From Flectonema sp. DT1601 (taxonomy: Eukaryota; Euglenozoa; Diplonemea; Diplonemida; Diplonemidae), in assembly GCA_964019425.1 (NCBI GenBank), contig OZ025826.1, positions 62,001 to 126,000 of the forward strand: 64,000 nt of DNA, in the 5' to 3' direction. Numbering within the stretch: position 1 is the first letter of the stretch; each line of letters starts with the position of its first letter. Below, piece by piece: positions 13,801-25,060 of this stretch. The notes under the pieces were generated by a model. It saw only the letters and a list, made by a program, of their open reading frames with translations. It made no database searches and had not been told where the DNA came from. The translations under genes were made by a program, and so were the position numbers.

Positions 13801-16800
13801 ATATTTTGATACTAATTTCTTTGATTTTCTTGGAGGTGGAGGTCTTCTGTTTACGATGTGAGACTGTTGCTCAGTTGGTTTTCTTTTTACTTCTGAAAGT
13901 GAACTAATAAAAAGTTTATTGTTTTCTTTGAAGATATCCGCTTCATGTTGTAGTAGTTGATGTCTTTGTTTGATCTCAACTTCTACGACGGCCTGAGTTG
14001 TTGAAGTCTGTCGTAATATTTGTTTAGTAGCTGAAGTTGATACTTTAAGACGTCGTGAGCTCATTGAACTCAATCCTAGTGAGAGACGAGTTATGGATTC
14101 GTTGTGTTTGATATTTGATCGATTACACATTTCAGTATCTCTGTGTGAGTTTAATTGTTCTGAAGGGAGTGCAATCTGTCCTATACCTGCCGGAGGTATC
14201 ACTCTCGGGATGTAGACACACATTGACAAACACAGACCAGCACATACAGCTGCTGGTATGACGAGGTTTTGAATTTTTGTTTTTCGAGATATCCTCATCA
14301 AGCGAACTATACCTGCTAGTGAGACCCTCCTTTCTAATTCTATCTCTGATCTGTTGTCTGTTTCAAACTCGATGTGTTCTTCTGTTAGTCTAAAGTATTG
14401 ATATAAAAGTCTTTGAGGACTGTTGCAATCATCACCCGGGTCGGGAGTCACAGCAACTACTTCTTCTGGTTGTTTATTAAGCAACCAGACAGGTTCGTTT
14501 ATATCTGTCGTGGCTGGCGGTAACATTCTTCCAGCAGGTGATCTCATCGTCTTTCGTCGTTTCTTATGAACACATTGCGATCTTCCAGTTCTTTCTCTTA
14601 CTTCTTCTTCAGTTCTTTTTATCTTTTCTTGTTGTTGTAATTTCCCAGCTTCAGCAACTCTATCCTCAGCTAGCAGCTTTTCGAGTTCTTGTCGAGCTTT
14701 TGCCGCCAGAGTTGACGCATCAAGTCTTGCTGTATTTGAGGTACTGGTGATGAATTCCAACGAATCGGGTTCATCATTAATATCACTGTTGGTGTTGTTA
14801 TTATTATTATCTTGATGTGGTGATTGAAGTGAAGGTGTGCGTGATGGTGAACAGGTAACGGGACCAACAGATTTTTCATCTTCAGAAAATGTTTTTTCAT
14901 TTTCATGATCATCACCCTTATTTTCAATATCTATTATCTTATTATCACGTATTGCTTGTCTGTAGCGATTGACTTGATTGCGAAAACCATTAACACCATA
15001 GTGAGACAATAGTAGTGTTGACGTACTAGCAATACCCTCTTCATAGCTATACCGAAAGGATTTACCTTTTTCCCAATAACCACCTGATAGACCAAGTATT
15101 ATTCCCTGAGGGTTGCTAGGAATATGAATCGCTGGATGAAAACCAACGTTCGCCAGTTCAATTGACAGGAATTTCGATGATCTGGAATGCACAAAAATGC
15201 AACTTTGATCAAAAGAAGAAATATCTTTAATGTTATTCAGATCTTTTATTTCTCTGGTGTGAATGTGTTCATTCAAAAATGATGATATGGGTTTAGGATC
15301 ACCCACCGCAATCCATAAAATTAAAACTTTTTCAGACACTTTTATGACTTCTTTAAACAACGTTACCATAGACAAGAAATACTCCGACGGTACACTCTCT
15401 TCGAGTGATAAGCAGACGTGATCTGCTCCTTGGAGGATAGCCGCGTGAAATATATTTCTAAAATAATCTTCTTGACTTACTTTTGAATTCTTAAAAACGC
15501 CAACAGTTTGAAGAAAAATAATATTCTGACTTGGAGGGGCTGATATTTGATTTGATTTTCCGTGTTTGCCTGAAACCATAAACGAACCTTGCTGGGACAC
15601 ACATATCTTATTTGATAATTCCAACAGTGACAGTCGAAGAACACGAGTCGCATGCTGACTTGATCTAAATCCAAAAGTTTCTGGACACGACGTTCTCACA
15701 AGTGAGATGAAATTATTAATATTTCGAGATGTCCTTCGAAGCCAACCTCCATCAGTTCGGTCTCTTAATCTTGCTCTGATATTCTCAAGTTCTTGAATAG
15801 CTGTAACACAACTCATTATCTTGTCGTCAGTTTCACACCAACTACTCGATTCCACAATCGGTTTTGATGTTTTCTTTGATAAACAACTCTCAAGGTAAAC
15901 AATCCTATCCCTGCTTGATGCATCACTGCTGCGTATACTTCGAAGCAATTCCAACTCTTCGCTGTGTAATTTCGATACTTCATTTTCATCAACCGAATCT
16001 AAACCAGACTCTGACTTAGTAAGAGAGATATTTCTGTCGATTCGAAGAGAAGATAAAGTATTGTTTAATTCCATCAGTTGGTTTTCTGTGGAACAGATAA
16101 CACCATCCCACTCGTTTGGGTTTGTTATTCTACACAATGGAACCGATAGTAAGATGTGTGATAGGAGGACGTTGTTATCATTTGAAAATAACATTTCTGA
16201 AAGTTTTTTTAAAAACAACGACGGAACGCAATCAGTGTGAATGATCATCGCCGACTTAACAAAACTTTGCAATCTTTTAATTGATATGTCAAACTTACCG
16301 TGTCCGTAAATCTGTTTTCCTGTTGGATGTTTGTCACAGTCTGTCTGATCAACAGTATTCGAATTAATTATTATCTTTCTTGATTCATTCATTTCTTCAA
16401 TTGGAACTAATAATTCCACCTTCGGAATCGACGGAATCACATCTCGTCTTTCAACTTTTCCGTTTAAAAGTGATAACAAGATTGAAGCCAATCGTTTCTT
16501 ACTACCAAACGACGTGATTGGATTTGTTGTTTGAGGGCTGTATATCTGATCTAAGGCTCCTTTATGATTCTCAGTATGAAGTGATACTTTCTGAATGATA
16601 TCCCAATAAGTATTATATTGAGGTCCATAGATGCATCCGAAGGCAGATAGCCCAGGGAACATTCGTATTTTGTCATTTGATGGTTTTGTCTTGTCTCCGG
16701 TTGTTTGTTTTTTTCCAGAATCCATTTTTGATATTATATCACTTCTCATTATTATTTCATTCTCTTCTTCTCTAAGTAAACGTTGGAGTTGATGATCTGC

Positions 16801-17562
16801 TTTCTTAGCTGCTTCTGAAGCAGTGATTCCTCGATTGCTATTCGACGTGATTGACTGTTCTTCAGAAAGCAAACTATCCAATCGTTTTCGAGAGTGTTCA
16901 GCAGCTTCTTTAGCAGTTGATGAGATGCTGTTATTATTTGATAGAATTATAGTGTTGTTGGATAAAATAACTTTTTCATCTGCTGGTTTCTGCGTCGATG
17001 CCATCTTAGCACTGTGAGGTTGTTTTTTTTGTGACTTGTGTTTATTTGATTTTTTTGATTTCTTACTGTCAATTACTTCTACATGGTCAGCTGCTTTCTG
17101 TTGAGATGGTTCATCCCAAGCCATCGAAGGAGTTACCTGAGAGAATCTCAAAGGAAGAACAGACTCCGGAAATATACTAAAAAGTGGTTTTAAATTAAGT
17201 GACGATAAGAATAAAGTATCGGTGTCCATCTTCGAAATATAACTACTTCCTTGCCATAAAAATACTTTTTTAGAATTTTCCCATCGGTTTATAGCACTCC
17301 AGGTATCTCTTGAGGCAAGTCTCAGGCTGGTTACAGCAGATGTAAGTTCCTCGTTAAGTTCGTTGTCGTTATTTTTAAATTCACCCTCAAGCCATCGCTC
17401 AGTTACATCAACTGTTAAGGAAAGAGCTGCTTCTCTTCTTCGAATGCATTTAAATATACGAATGGTCTCTGACTGGATACTTTCTTGAGAATTGTTTGAT
17501 AAATAGTCAGCACTCGAGTACAGCGAATTGGTGTCATCCCGACCATCCTTTCTAATTGACAT
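10813..17562 (-). CDS. Giant repeat protein with IQ motif, 2 exons
   Basis: About 2,211 residues, unrecognised. Exon 1 is 17562-11050 and exon 2 is 10935-10813. The donor is uncertain: GTTTGA at 11049 or the more consensus GTACGT at 11065, paired with acceptors one dinucleotide apart; both keep the last exon (RVHVKRYERRTYEELEQ) in frame. Residues about 150-300 are charged and disordered. Residues about 680-855 (VGVFKNSKVSQEDYFRNIFH, ILQGADHV, PQGIILGLSGGYW) form a globular part that faintly recalls macro/PARG-like proteins; this is a weak guess. A hydrophobic stretch near 1094-1120 may be a TM segment. Residues about 1511-1849 carry five near-identical 69-residue repeats. An IQ motif (NIQKIWRGVRSRL) lies near 2105. 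The protein is probably cytoskeletal or membrane-skeletal. Confidence 0.82.
12015..13050 (-). repeat. Five tandem 207-bp coding repeats
   Basis: A landmark octamer-plus motif recurs at 12145, 12352, 12559, 12766 and 12973, exactly 207 bp apart (69 codons). Copies differ by only a few bases, mostly alternating TRRTE/AQRAE at the start and SVIAV/SIIAV inside. The unit contains ITTTEASDRSDTES, LFSQSTLNSAIEGN and SESAERIQFGHQ. More diverged copies flank both sides (for example QSVINNAIEQNNR upstream), so the array grew from an older repeat. Confidence 0.95.
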
Positions 17563-17797
17563 CTGTCCACCCCCCCTCTAGACTGAGTTCGAATTATATG
17601 AATGATTTTATGATCCAGAAGCACTTAACTTAAAACTTCTTGTCTCCCTTTATTATAAAACAGGATAGTTAGTAATTGACTCCTGTAAAGAGGTTATGGG
17701 AAGGGTTGTAGTTGAGAAGTGTGAGTTTAGAGGCCAAAGACAAACTTCGGGATAATCGTATATTTCTGAAAATGTTCTGAAGAAAAGGAAAAAAAAC

Positions 17798-17830
<33 letters not shown>

Positions 17831-18212
17831 ATTAATTTCCTAAGCACAAGTAACTTCAAGTAAATCTATAAATGAGAATGGGGGAAAAAAAAAAAAAAAA
17901 AAAAGGAGAAATACAACTTTTGAACAATATCCCTAACATCTAATTTGTGTTAACTTTATTTTTATTTATTTATTTTTTTTTTTTTGAAAAGATCTGTTTT
18001 TTAATCGTTTGCACCCACCCCCCTAAATTCAAAATAGGAGGAGGAAAATATAAGACCCCCCGCCATCGTAGCATTGGTGGTAATTAACTCCTTTCAGACA
18101 TGCTTGTGATCCAAACCCAGTAACTGAGATCTGCTCGCATGGATATCTAAAGTATTTTTTCGTCTTTTTTTTTTTTTTTTTTTTTTGAAAAAGTTTTACG
18201 CACGTCACTCGC
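17563..18212. other. Intergenic
   Basis: Leader of the giant repeat gene plus long A runs (17793-17823, 17886-17904) and a C-rich patch (18015-18062). No gene seen. Confidence 0.55.
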
Positions 18213-19663
18213 TTACTGAGAACCCTTCATCATACCGAGTGTTGTTGCTGTCGCTACAGCGTCAAGTGCCTTTCCAATTGTGAAAGCGAGAGAGGAATTC
18301 TCAAACACTATTTCCGCATTAGAGCTAAGCAACGAAGACATTGCTGCTTCTGTTTTTTGTGGTGATAAAAACACAAACTGTTTTACAGAAAAAAAAACTA
18401 TAAAAAAGAAAAAAAACACAAACCAGAAAGAGACGCATCAGGTGGCAATACGATGACGACTCCCGACGCATGTTCAGAATCAGCTGCACAGAGGCAAGCC
18501 TCAACATCAGATTGATGTAACACTGCATCAGAGATACCACAAGATATCACTACAAATGAAAGATGCTGATCTCTAAGACTTCTCACCGAGAATGCCGTCA
18601 ACAATCCTGAAGGTGTTGGTGTAATTGCAGACACTGACAGAGGTCGAGTACTAGCTGCCTTTGAAATAGAGTAATGAAGTGATGATGTTGAATCTGATAC
18701 CGATCTGGGTGACACCAATCTATTCACTCTTTGTGTTGGTGATAGTGCAGGAGGTAATTCATTCACAGGAGGAGGTGTTTCTGGTAACCTCTGAGGTCTT
18801 ACTGCTGGTGTTGTAACTAAATCACTATTTCGATCTATGACCTCTCTCGGAGTATTCATTACAACATGCTGAACTACTGGAACAGGTGCAACATGTTGTG
18901 AGTATAGTTGTTGTTCCGTCTTCTCGCTTTGCCTTCTTTTATGCAGCTGATCGTTTATTACGAGTTGGTATTCCTGCAGCTGTTCAACAGTCATTCTACC
19001 AGGTGATAAAGGAGGGTGTTGTAGCCTTTGAATATCCTGTACCCGACTACTGTACGATGGATGAATATCATTAAGTTGAGGAGCGTAATAGTGATGAGAT
19101 GCTGGTGGTGGTGGTTGGTGGAACTCAGACATAGGTCGTTGAGCTTCCCTCTCAACAGCGACAGCATAGAATGGATCAGGTTGCTGAAATTCTCTGTGAA
19201 GTCGTTCAGCAGCACTACTATTGTAATAGTTTTTATAATGAAGTGAATTGATATCGTTAACTACCCTGTCTTCTACCATCCGATCAACAGTTGGAAGAAG
19301 TGAATGTTGTTGAGGAAGAGGATACCCCAACTCCTCACAAGAAGGATAACCATATTGTTGATTACTATCAATCAATTGTTGGTGTTGTCGTATCACTGGT
19401 GACAACGACCTATCAACGCGAACTGCTGTCAGATCACATTCTTCAAAAGCAACAGTTGCTGCTACTGGATTCATATGGGAGACCATACCAACATCTCTCA
19501 TCATATGCTGACTGGTTACCTTCAGTGGAGATGTTAAAACTGGTGGTGAAAACTCTACTGGTCCTCTCACAGCAGTGTGATATCCATTTCTGTATTCCTC
19601 GCCCGTAGGAAGTACTGGTACAGAATAATCCCTTATGGGGCTCAGTGATCTTATGATCTTCAT
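18213..19663 (-). CDS. Disordered Pro/Gln/His-rich protein, 2 exons
   Basis: About 458 residues, unrecognised. Exons are 19663-18424 and 18349-18213. The 74-bp intron (GTTTGT...ACAG) keeps phase and joins PPDASLS to EAAMSSLLSS. An earlier AACAG inside the intron would give a premature stop, so the second AG is preferred. The first 330 residues are low-complexity (Pro, Gln, His, Ser) with many predicted phosphorylation-type SP/TP sites. The last 120 residues look folded (LSFVVISCGISDAVL, GVVIVLPPDAS, FENSSLAFTIGKALDAV). Upstream on the minus strand TACTAAC is followed by an AG at 19684-19683, giving a 19-base leader. Confidence 0.72.
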
Positions 19664-19987
19664 TTTGTACTATTTTATTTTACTAGTTTGTTAGTACATT
19701 CCTTTTTTTTCATTCACCTAGGGGGGAGGGAAAAAAAATTTGAAATTTTTCCGAGAAAAAAAACAAAAAAAAACTTCTATCTGGGTTGTTTCAGCATAAA
19801 CAGTTAAATCTAACATAAAATACAACAATAATAATTTTTTTTTTTTTTCCATTTTTTTTTTTTTTTCCAGGGGAAAGGGACTCAAAATACATAAGTTCAA
19901 ACGGATATGTTGGTCGCAAGAACGGGGAAGCAGGTCACAGGTCGAATCGACAAAAAAAATAAAATAAAATCCTCCCACGACCAATGG
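19664..19987. other. Intergenic
   Basis: Contains the TACTAAC/AG acceptor of the preceding gene and T-rich tracts. No gene seen. Confidence 0.55.
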
Positions 19988-21409
19988 TTAATACAGAGAC
20001 CCCACCCTACCAGGTAACGGTGCTGGTTTTGCAGGTGAAGGAGTTGGTGTTCCACTAAAGTTCAAACCAGGATGAGGCGAATGCGTATTTCTCATCGGTG
20101 AACCAGTCGCTAGACTAGTAACAGGTGTGTAGAGATGTGATGGAATGTGTGCAGCGAGGTTCGGGTTCATATCGACTACTTGGGAACGGAGCTGCGCTTC
20201 TTTCATTTCCAAGCAATCGCGTTGCTCTTTGAGTCGAACTTCCTGGGTTAATAGTTCATCTTCTTTGCTGTAGTTGGAATCTCTGAGTGTGTTGAAAGAG
20301 GTATTCGCAACTTTTAACTCCGCCACTTTAGATATTTGACTATCACGACTCACCTCAGCTAGTCGGAGTTCTTCTTGTTGTTGATCGAGTAAAGACTTTA
20401 TGTTGTTGTAGTCAGTTTGGGTTGAAATACATTCATCAGAAAGATGTTTGTAGGAGTCGAGAGCTGTTTGAAGCATCTCTCCGCAAAGATTTTCTTCCTT
20501 TTGCCGAAGGTTCAGATCGCGTTCTTTGCTTTGAACGTCGTCGTTAGCGTTATTGATAGATCCTCTTGAAGAGCCGCATTCTTTTAGTTTCTCTGTTAGT
20601 CGTTCGTCGGCTAGTTCATATTCTTGTTGGAATTTCTTATTTTTTATTTCTCTATTTTGAAGATCAGTTTCAAGAGTTGCGAGCAGTTCCTTCAACTGTC
20701 TGATTTTATCGGTGGCAGCAGCTACCTCTGCTTCACTTGTTTGACAGCGAGATTTACAATTTTGAACATCGTCAGTGAATGGGTCAAGTCCAATAGAACG
20801 ACAGTACTCCGAGTGCTCATGTTCTTTAACTTTGAGTGTTGACATTGCTGAATCTAATTCATGTTTCGTATCGAGTGTTTGTGAATGAGCATCCTGAAGT
20901 AAATTGCGTTGAGCAGCAACAGCTGACTCTGCTGCTTCCAACTGAATATTCGCAGCCACGGACTTGTTTTGTAATATTGAAGCATTGCTTGTTGTTGTTT
21001 CAGCAGCAGATTTCAATGAAGTAAACGTTGATTCTAACTCAATGAGGATGATTTCTTCACGAGAGACTTCTTCTGATTGTCTGCTGTCCATCGTCTTGTC
21101 AAGTACTCGACAGACCATTACACTAAATAAAGTTGGATATAATTCCTTGACTCTGGCTATATCGTCACCGGTTAAACCTTCCGAGATGGATCTAGCGTGT
21201 TTGTGAATCTTGTCAAACAGATCACCCAATGTCTCTTTTGTAAAATTTATTTTTAATCCCTCAAATCCTTCTATAAAATTAGATTTTCCGATTACTGTAA
21301 TCTCACCATCATTTGTGAAGTGATAGCACAAGATACCAACCTGATCATCAACGTGAAGGTTACGGATCACGGCAGGGGAAGACGGAACCCCTCCTGGTGA
21401 TGCTGCCAT
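19988..21409 (-). CDS. Coiled-coil protein
   Basis: A 473-residue single-exon gene. Residues about 15-120 look globular (VDDQVGILCYHFTNDGEITVIG, LGDLFDKIHKHA). Residues about 125-405 are a long, nearly continuous coiled coil. The tail is Pro/Ser/Thr-rich (GTPTPSPAKPAPLPGRV). No catalytic motif is seen; a cytoskeletal or flagellar structural role is an inference from architecture only. An acceptor CAG lies 3 bases before the ATG on the minus strand. Confidence 0.8.
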   Translation of the reverse strand: MAASPGGVPSSPAVIRNLHVDDQVGILCYHFTNDGEITVIGKSNFIEGFEGLKINFTKETLGDLFDKIHKHARSISEGLTGDDIARVKELYPTLFSVMVCRVLDKTMDSRQSEEVSREEIILIELESTFTSLKSAAETTTSNASILQNKSVAANIQLEAAESAVAAQRNLLQDAHSQTLDTKHELDSAMSTLKVKEHEHSEYCRSIGLDPFTDDVQNCKSRCQTSEAEVAAATDKIRQLKELLATLETDLQNREIKNKKFQQEYELADERLTEKLKECGSSRGSINNANDDVQSKERDLNLRQKEENLCGEMLQTALDSYKHLSDECISTQTDYNNIKSLLDQQQEELRLAEVSRDSQISKVAELKVANTSFNTLRDSNYSKEDELLTQEVRLKEQRDCLEMKEAQLRSQVVDMNPNLAAHIPSHLYTPVTSLATGSPMRNTHSPHPGLNFSGTPTPSPAKPAPLPGRVGSLY

Positions 21410-21621
21410 GCTCTGAAGGGATGATTAACACCTTGTTTGAAAAAATAATTTTAGAATAAGTTTTAAAATCTCAGTATACATTATAGTAAGCCGCTTCCAA
21501 GAGCGAACATTGCCACACTTTTTTTTTTTTTTTTTTTTTTTTCTCCCTCCCTCTTTTTTTGTTTTAAAAAAAAAAGAATTTATTCCACCCGTGTTTTCAT
21601 GAACCTAATTTCAACGAGAGC

Positions 21622-21652
<31 letters not shown>

Positions 21653-22556
21653 GTTTCTCCTCTTTTTGGTTCGTTCTGTTCCTTCCTTGGTTTTTCTTCT
21701 TCTTATTCTTGTTCTTTGGTTACTACATGGCGAACTAAAAAAAAAAAAAAAATGGTTCTCTTTTAATATTTTTTTTTCCCCCTCTCAAAAGGAAAGAAAA
21801 AGATGCAAACTGGATGTGATAAGCAAGTCAATTAGTTGGTAGTTTTTTTTTTTTTTTTTTTGCTTCTCGATGGCAATCAGTGTACCAAATTAAAGTCAGT
21901 TATCAATCCCTTGAACTAGCAGGGAAAAGTAAGAGAACAGCCGGCTGCTAATTTATTCGCTACTCAGCACTAATAGGAACAGTTGCTTGGGAGAGTCAGC
22001 CAAAAAGGGGAGAGTGTTGACAGCGACCACAGCACTACAGCTAGCGAAAGGAGGATTCTTTTTAGCTTTTTTTTTTTTTTTTTTCTTGCGTTTCTATTTT
22101 CCTCTCGTTTATTTTATTTTTGGGTTCTTCTTTATTTTTTTTTTTTTTTTTTGAATACAAGAAGAATTGGCTTTTTTAGTGGTGAAAACACAAGATTTCT
22201 GTATTTGTGCAGTAACCGTACTCCGACTGGGCTCGTATGAGTGCCAGGAAGGATAACAACGTGCTGCCAACATTCTCAGTTATCTAATGCAAAGGGCTGT
22301 TGAAGTGTTGATTTTAAAAAAAAAAACAAATAAAATAAAAAAAAAAGGAAACGTAAAACGGACAAGGGGCAATGTTTTTTTTTGTTGTCAAATTTTCTGT
22401 TTTTTGTTTTCCTTTTTTTTCTTCTGTATCTTTTTAACTCTCGAGAAAAAAGCAAAAGATGGCACTGCAAACTAGGAACTTTCTTTTTTTTTTTTTTTTT
22501 TTTTTTTTTTCTCCTCTGCAGTGGAAATTAACTTAACACAGAAATGGTTTACTGCT
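21410..22556. other. Intergenic, poly-T rich
   Basis: Contains many plus-strand T runs (21519-21542, 21624-21652, 22068-22084, 22480-22510). Short frames here are homopolymer artefacts. No gene seen. Confidence 0.55.
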
Positions 22557-23771
22557 TCAATCTCCAAACTGGCTTTCGTCCATGAATGCCATCTGAAGCA
22601 ATTCGGTAGTACCCAATCTCTTCTTTGGATCTCTTTGAAAACAAGCTTCAAGAAACTCCTTTAATTCAGGTGGACAAGCAGCCTTCGGAATAGCGTCAGG
22701 CCATCCCTTTGACTGTGCTATAGCGTATACTGTAGTCATAAGTTGCTTGGCTGGTTTCCATGGAGCGACACCTGTGTAGAAGTTATTTATAAATGAAATG
22801 TTGTGATTCTGATATACAAACAGTAAGAGAACAACATACCAGTCCACATCTCAGCGACAGTGCATCCTAATGACCACAAGTCAGCAGATCTTGGATCGTA
22901 ACCCTTCTCAGAAAGGATAACTTCTGGTGCCATCCAATAAGGAGTACCAACAAAAGTACCTGCGTATCCTCCTTTGGTATCGCCAGCCTTAGTCGCAACT
23001 AATGTGTTGTGAAGCGATGAATGCGCAGCTCCGAAATCTGCTAACTTTGCAAGACCAGTATCATGAGAAACAAGTACGTTGTCACCCTTAAGATCTCGGT
23101 GAGCTGGTTTTTATTTTATTTTTATTTTTTGTTTTTGTTTTATTTTCCAATAAGGAAAAATTTAAAAAAAAAAAAGAGAGGGGGAAAAAAAAAAAAAAAA
23201 AACAACGGTAACCACACCAATATTCTTACTATGTAAGTATTGAAGTCCCAAAGTAATATGTCTACTAAAAACTCTCAAAGGTGCGTACGGTATTCCATTA
23301 ACACCATTTGGATCAGATTCCTCTCCAGCCTTCTCTCTTTGTGATGCTAATGCACGACACAGGGCTGATGCTGAACCTCCAGTAACGTATTCTTGGAAGA
23401 TCATTAGAACAAATTCAGCATCTGTTTCTTCATAGGAACTTCCCATGTATCCAACAATATTTGTGTGACGGCATAAGTTCATTACTCCAACTTCCTTAAC
23501 GAAGTCTTTAACAGCGTTACCTGCGTCTTCGTTCTTCTCAATGTGAACCTTCTTTACTGCCATAAATCTGCCGTCAGGTCGGAGGGCTGTTGTTTTTTTT
23601 TTTTTTTTGTGATTTACAAAATCGAAAAAGGGAACCAAAAAAAAAAAAAAAAATAAATAACTACATACCCAGAGAGACCGAACCGTAAGAACCTTTTCCT
23701 ATTTCTCTTACGGTATGGCATTTTCGTATTTCTAGTCCGCCTCCTGCCTTCTGTAGTGGCGATGTGGCCAT
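22557..23771 (-). CDS. MAP3K/STE11-type protein kinase, 4 exons
   Basis: Protein kinase of about 316 residues, essentially a bare catalytic domain. Exons are 23771-23669, 23586-23218, 23103-22840 and 22771-22557. The introns (82, 114 and 68 bp; donors GTATGT, GTGTGG, GTATGT) all keep phase. Hallmarks are the glycine loop IGKGSYGSV (residues about 24-32), the VAIK-equivalent MAVKK, HRDLKGDN split by intron 2, LADFGAA (normally DFG), GTFVGTPYWMAPEV, and DLWSLGC. A residue pattern of this kind is typical of STE/MAP3K kinases. All catalytic residues (Lys, HRD Asp, DFG Asp) are present, so it should be active. Exon 1 encodes only the N-terminus and the Gly loop. No regulatory domain is encoded. 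Introns 1 and 2 each hold poly-T/poly-A runs. Confidence 0.93.
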
Positions 23772-25060
23772 CCTACTTAAGGTTAATATATGAGGCGCCC
23801 CACCCCTGTATGAGAACTAATGTATTTATAAATAAGAATCATGAAATCAGTGAATAACATAAATAATACAAAAGAACACATTTCCCCTAATTTTATATAA
23901 TCTTCATAAGGGAAAAAGACTCCTTGTTGCAATGCAAACAAGAGAAAGAAGGCGACAATGATCCCTAAGTTAGTGTCTTAAGGATACTTTTTAATTTTAA
24001 ACTGTCCGCCAAATATCGTACTCTAAACTAACAACAGAGTAGAGTAGGGAAGAAGGAAAAAAACAAAAAAAAAAAAAAAAACAGAAAACCAAATACCGAC
24101 TTGTAAACATAAAGAAAACTACTCAGCCATCACCCATATATATCACCGTGAGCTTTATAAAAAGAAAAAGAAAGAAAAAAAAAAGAAAAAAAACTGTTAA
24201 TCACAAAACACAAAAAGGTTTCTGAAACCACAATAAGTACCCAACACGCCTCGGAGGCTTTCGAAGAGATGAAATCTACAGCAGCAAAACTAGTAAACCC
24301 AATCTTGTTTAGAATGTTACGGTGTGGATTAGGCTAATGGGGGCGTCCTTTAATTCAGTATGCCGTTGAAAAAAATTAAAAAAAAAAGCACATGACACTC
24401 CATTGTAGCCCCTGGTTTACGGAAACCTCTGTGTTGGAATCAGAATTTTTTTTTTTTTTTTTTTCTTTTCTCCCACTCAAATAAACTAAAGGACACACAA
24501 TCTTTCAATCGCAGGAGAATGATCTGCAGAAAAGCAGTCTCGCATTCGTTGATGAAATCTAAACAAAATTTTTTTTTTTTGGCTAAAATAACTAACAAAA
24601 TAATAATTAAAACGAAGAAGAAAAATCAAGGCTGACACCAGATGGCTGTAGAGCCAATTCTTACATTAATGTTGGAAAAAAAAAAAAAAAAAAAAAAAAG
24701 GCAAAAAGGCAAAACAAACACACCACATTATATAGTTGCTTTATAAGAATAACAGCGATATCTAAAAAAACCTTTTTTTTTTTTTTTGTTAAAAAGGAGA
24801 GTCTCAGAGGGGGAAGGTAAATTAAATAAAATCGTAACATCCAGGTGGATTTTCCATTCCTACGGGATTCATATTAGTAAATATAAATAACATTTGATAA
24901 GCTTTATCTCTAAGGGGAAAGAAAAAAAAAACAAAACAAAAAACCAAAGTGAACGAAAAGAACCTAAAAAAATAAACTATTAAAAACTCGATCGATTTAC
25001 AACACCACATCTAACTATTGAAATGCTAACGAATGGCACAAATAAAAACAACAGTTGGAC
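23772..25060. other. Intergenic with possible ncRNA-like segment
   Basis: AT-rich with poly-A runs. Around 24273-24345 a less AT-rich segment resembles one at 54509-54580 (see findings). No protein gene is supported. Confidence 0.5.
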
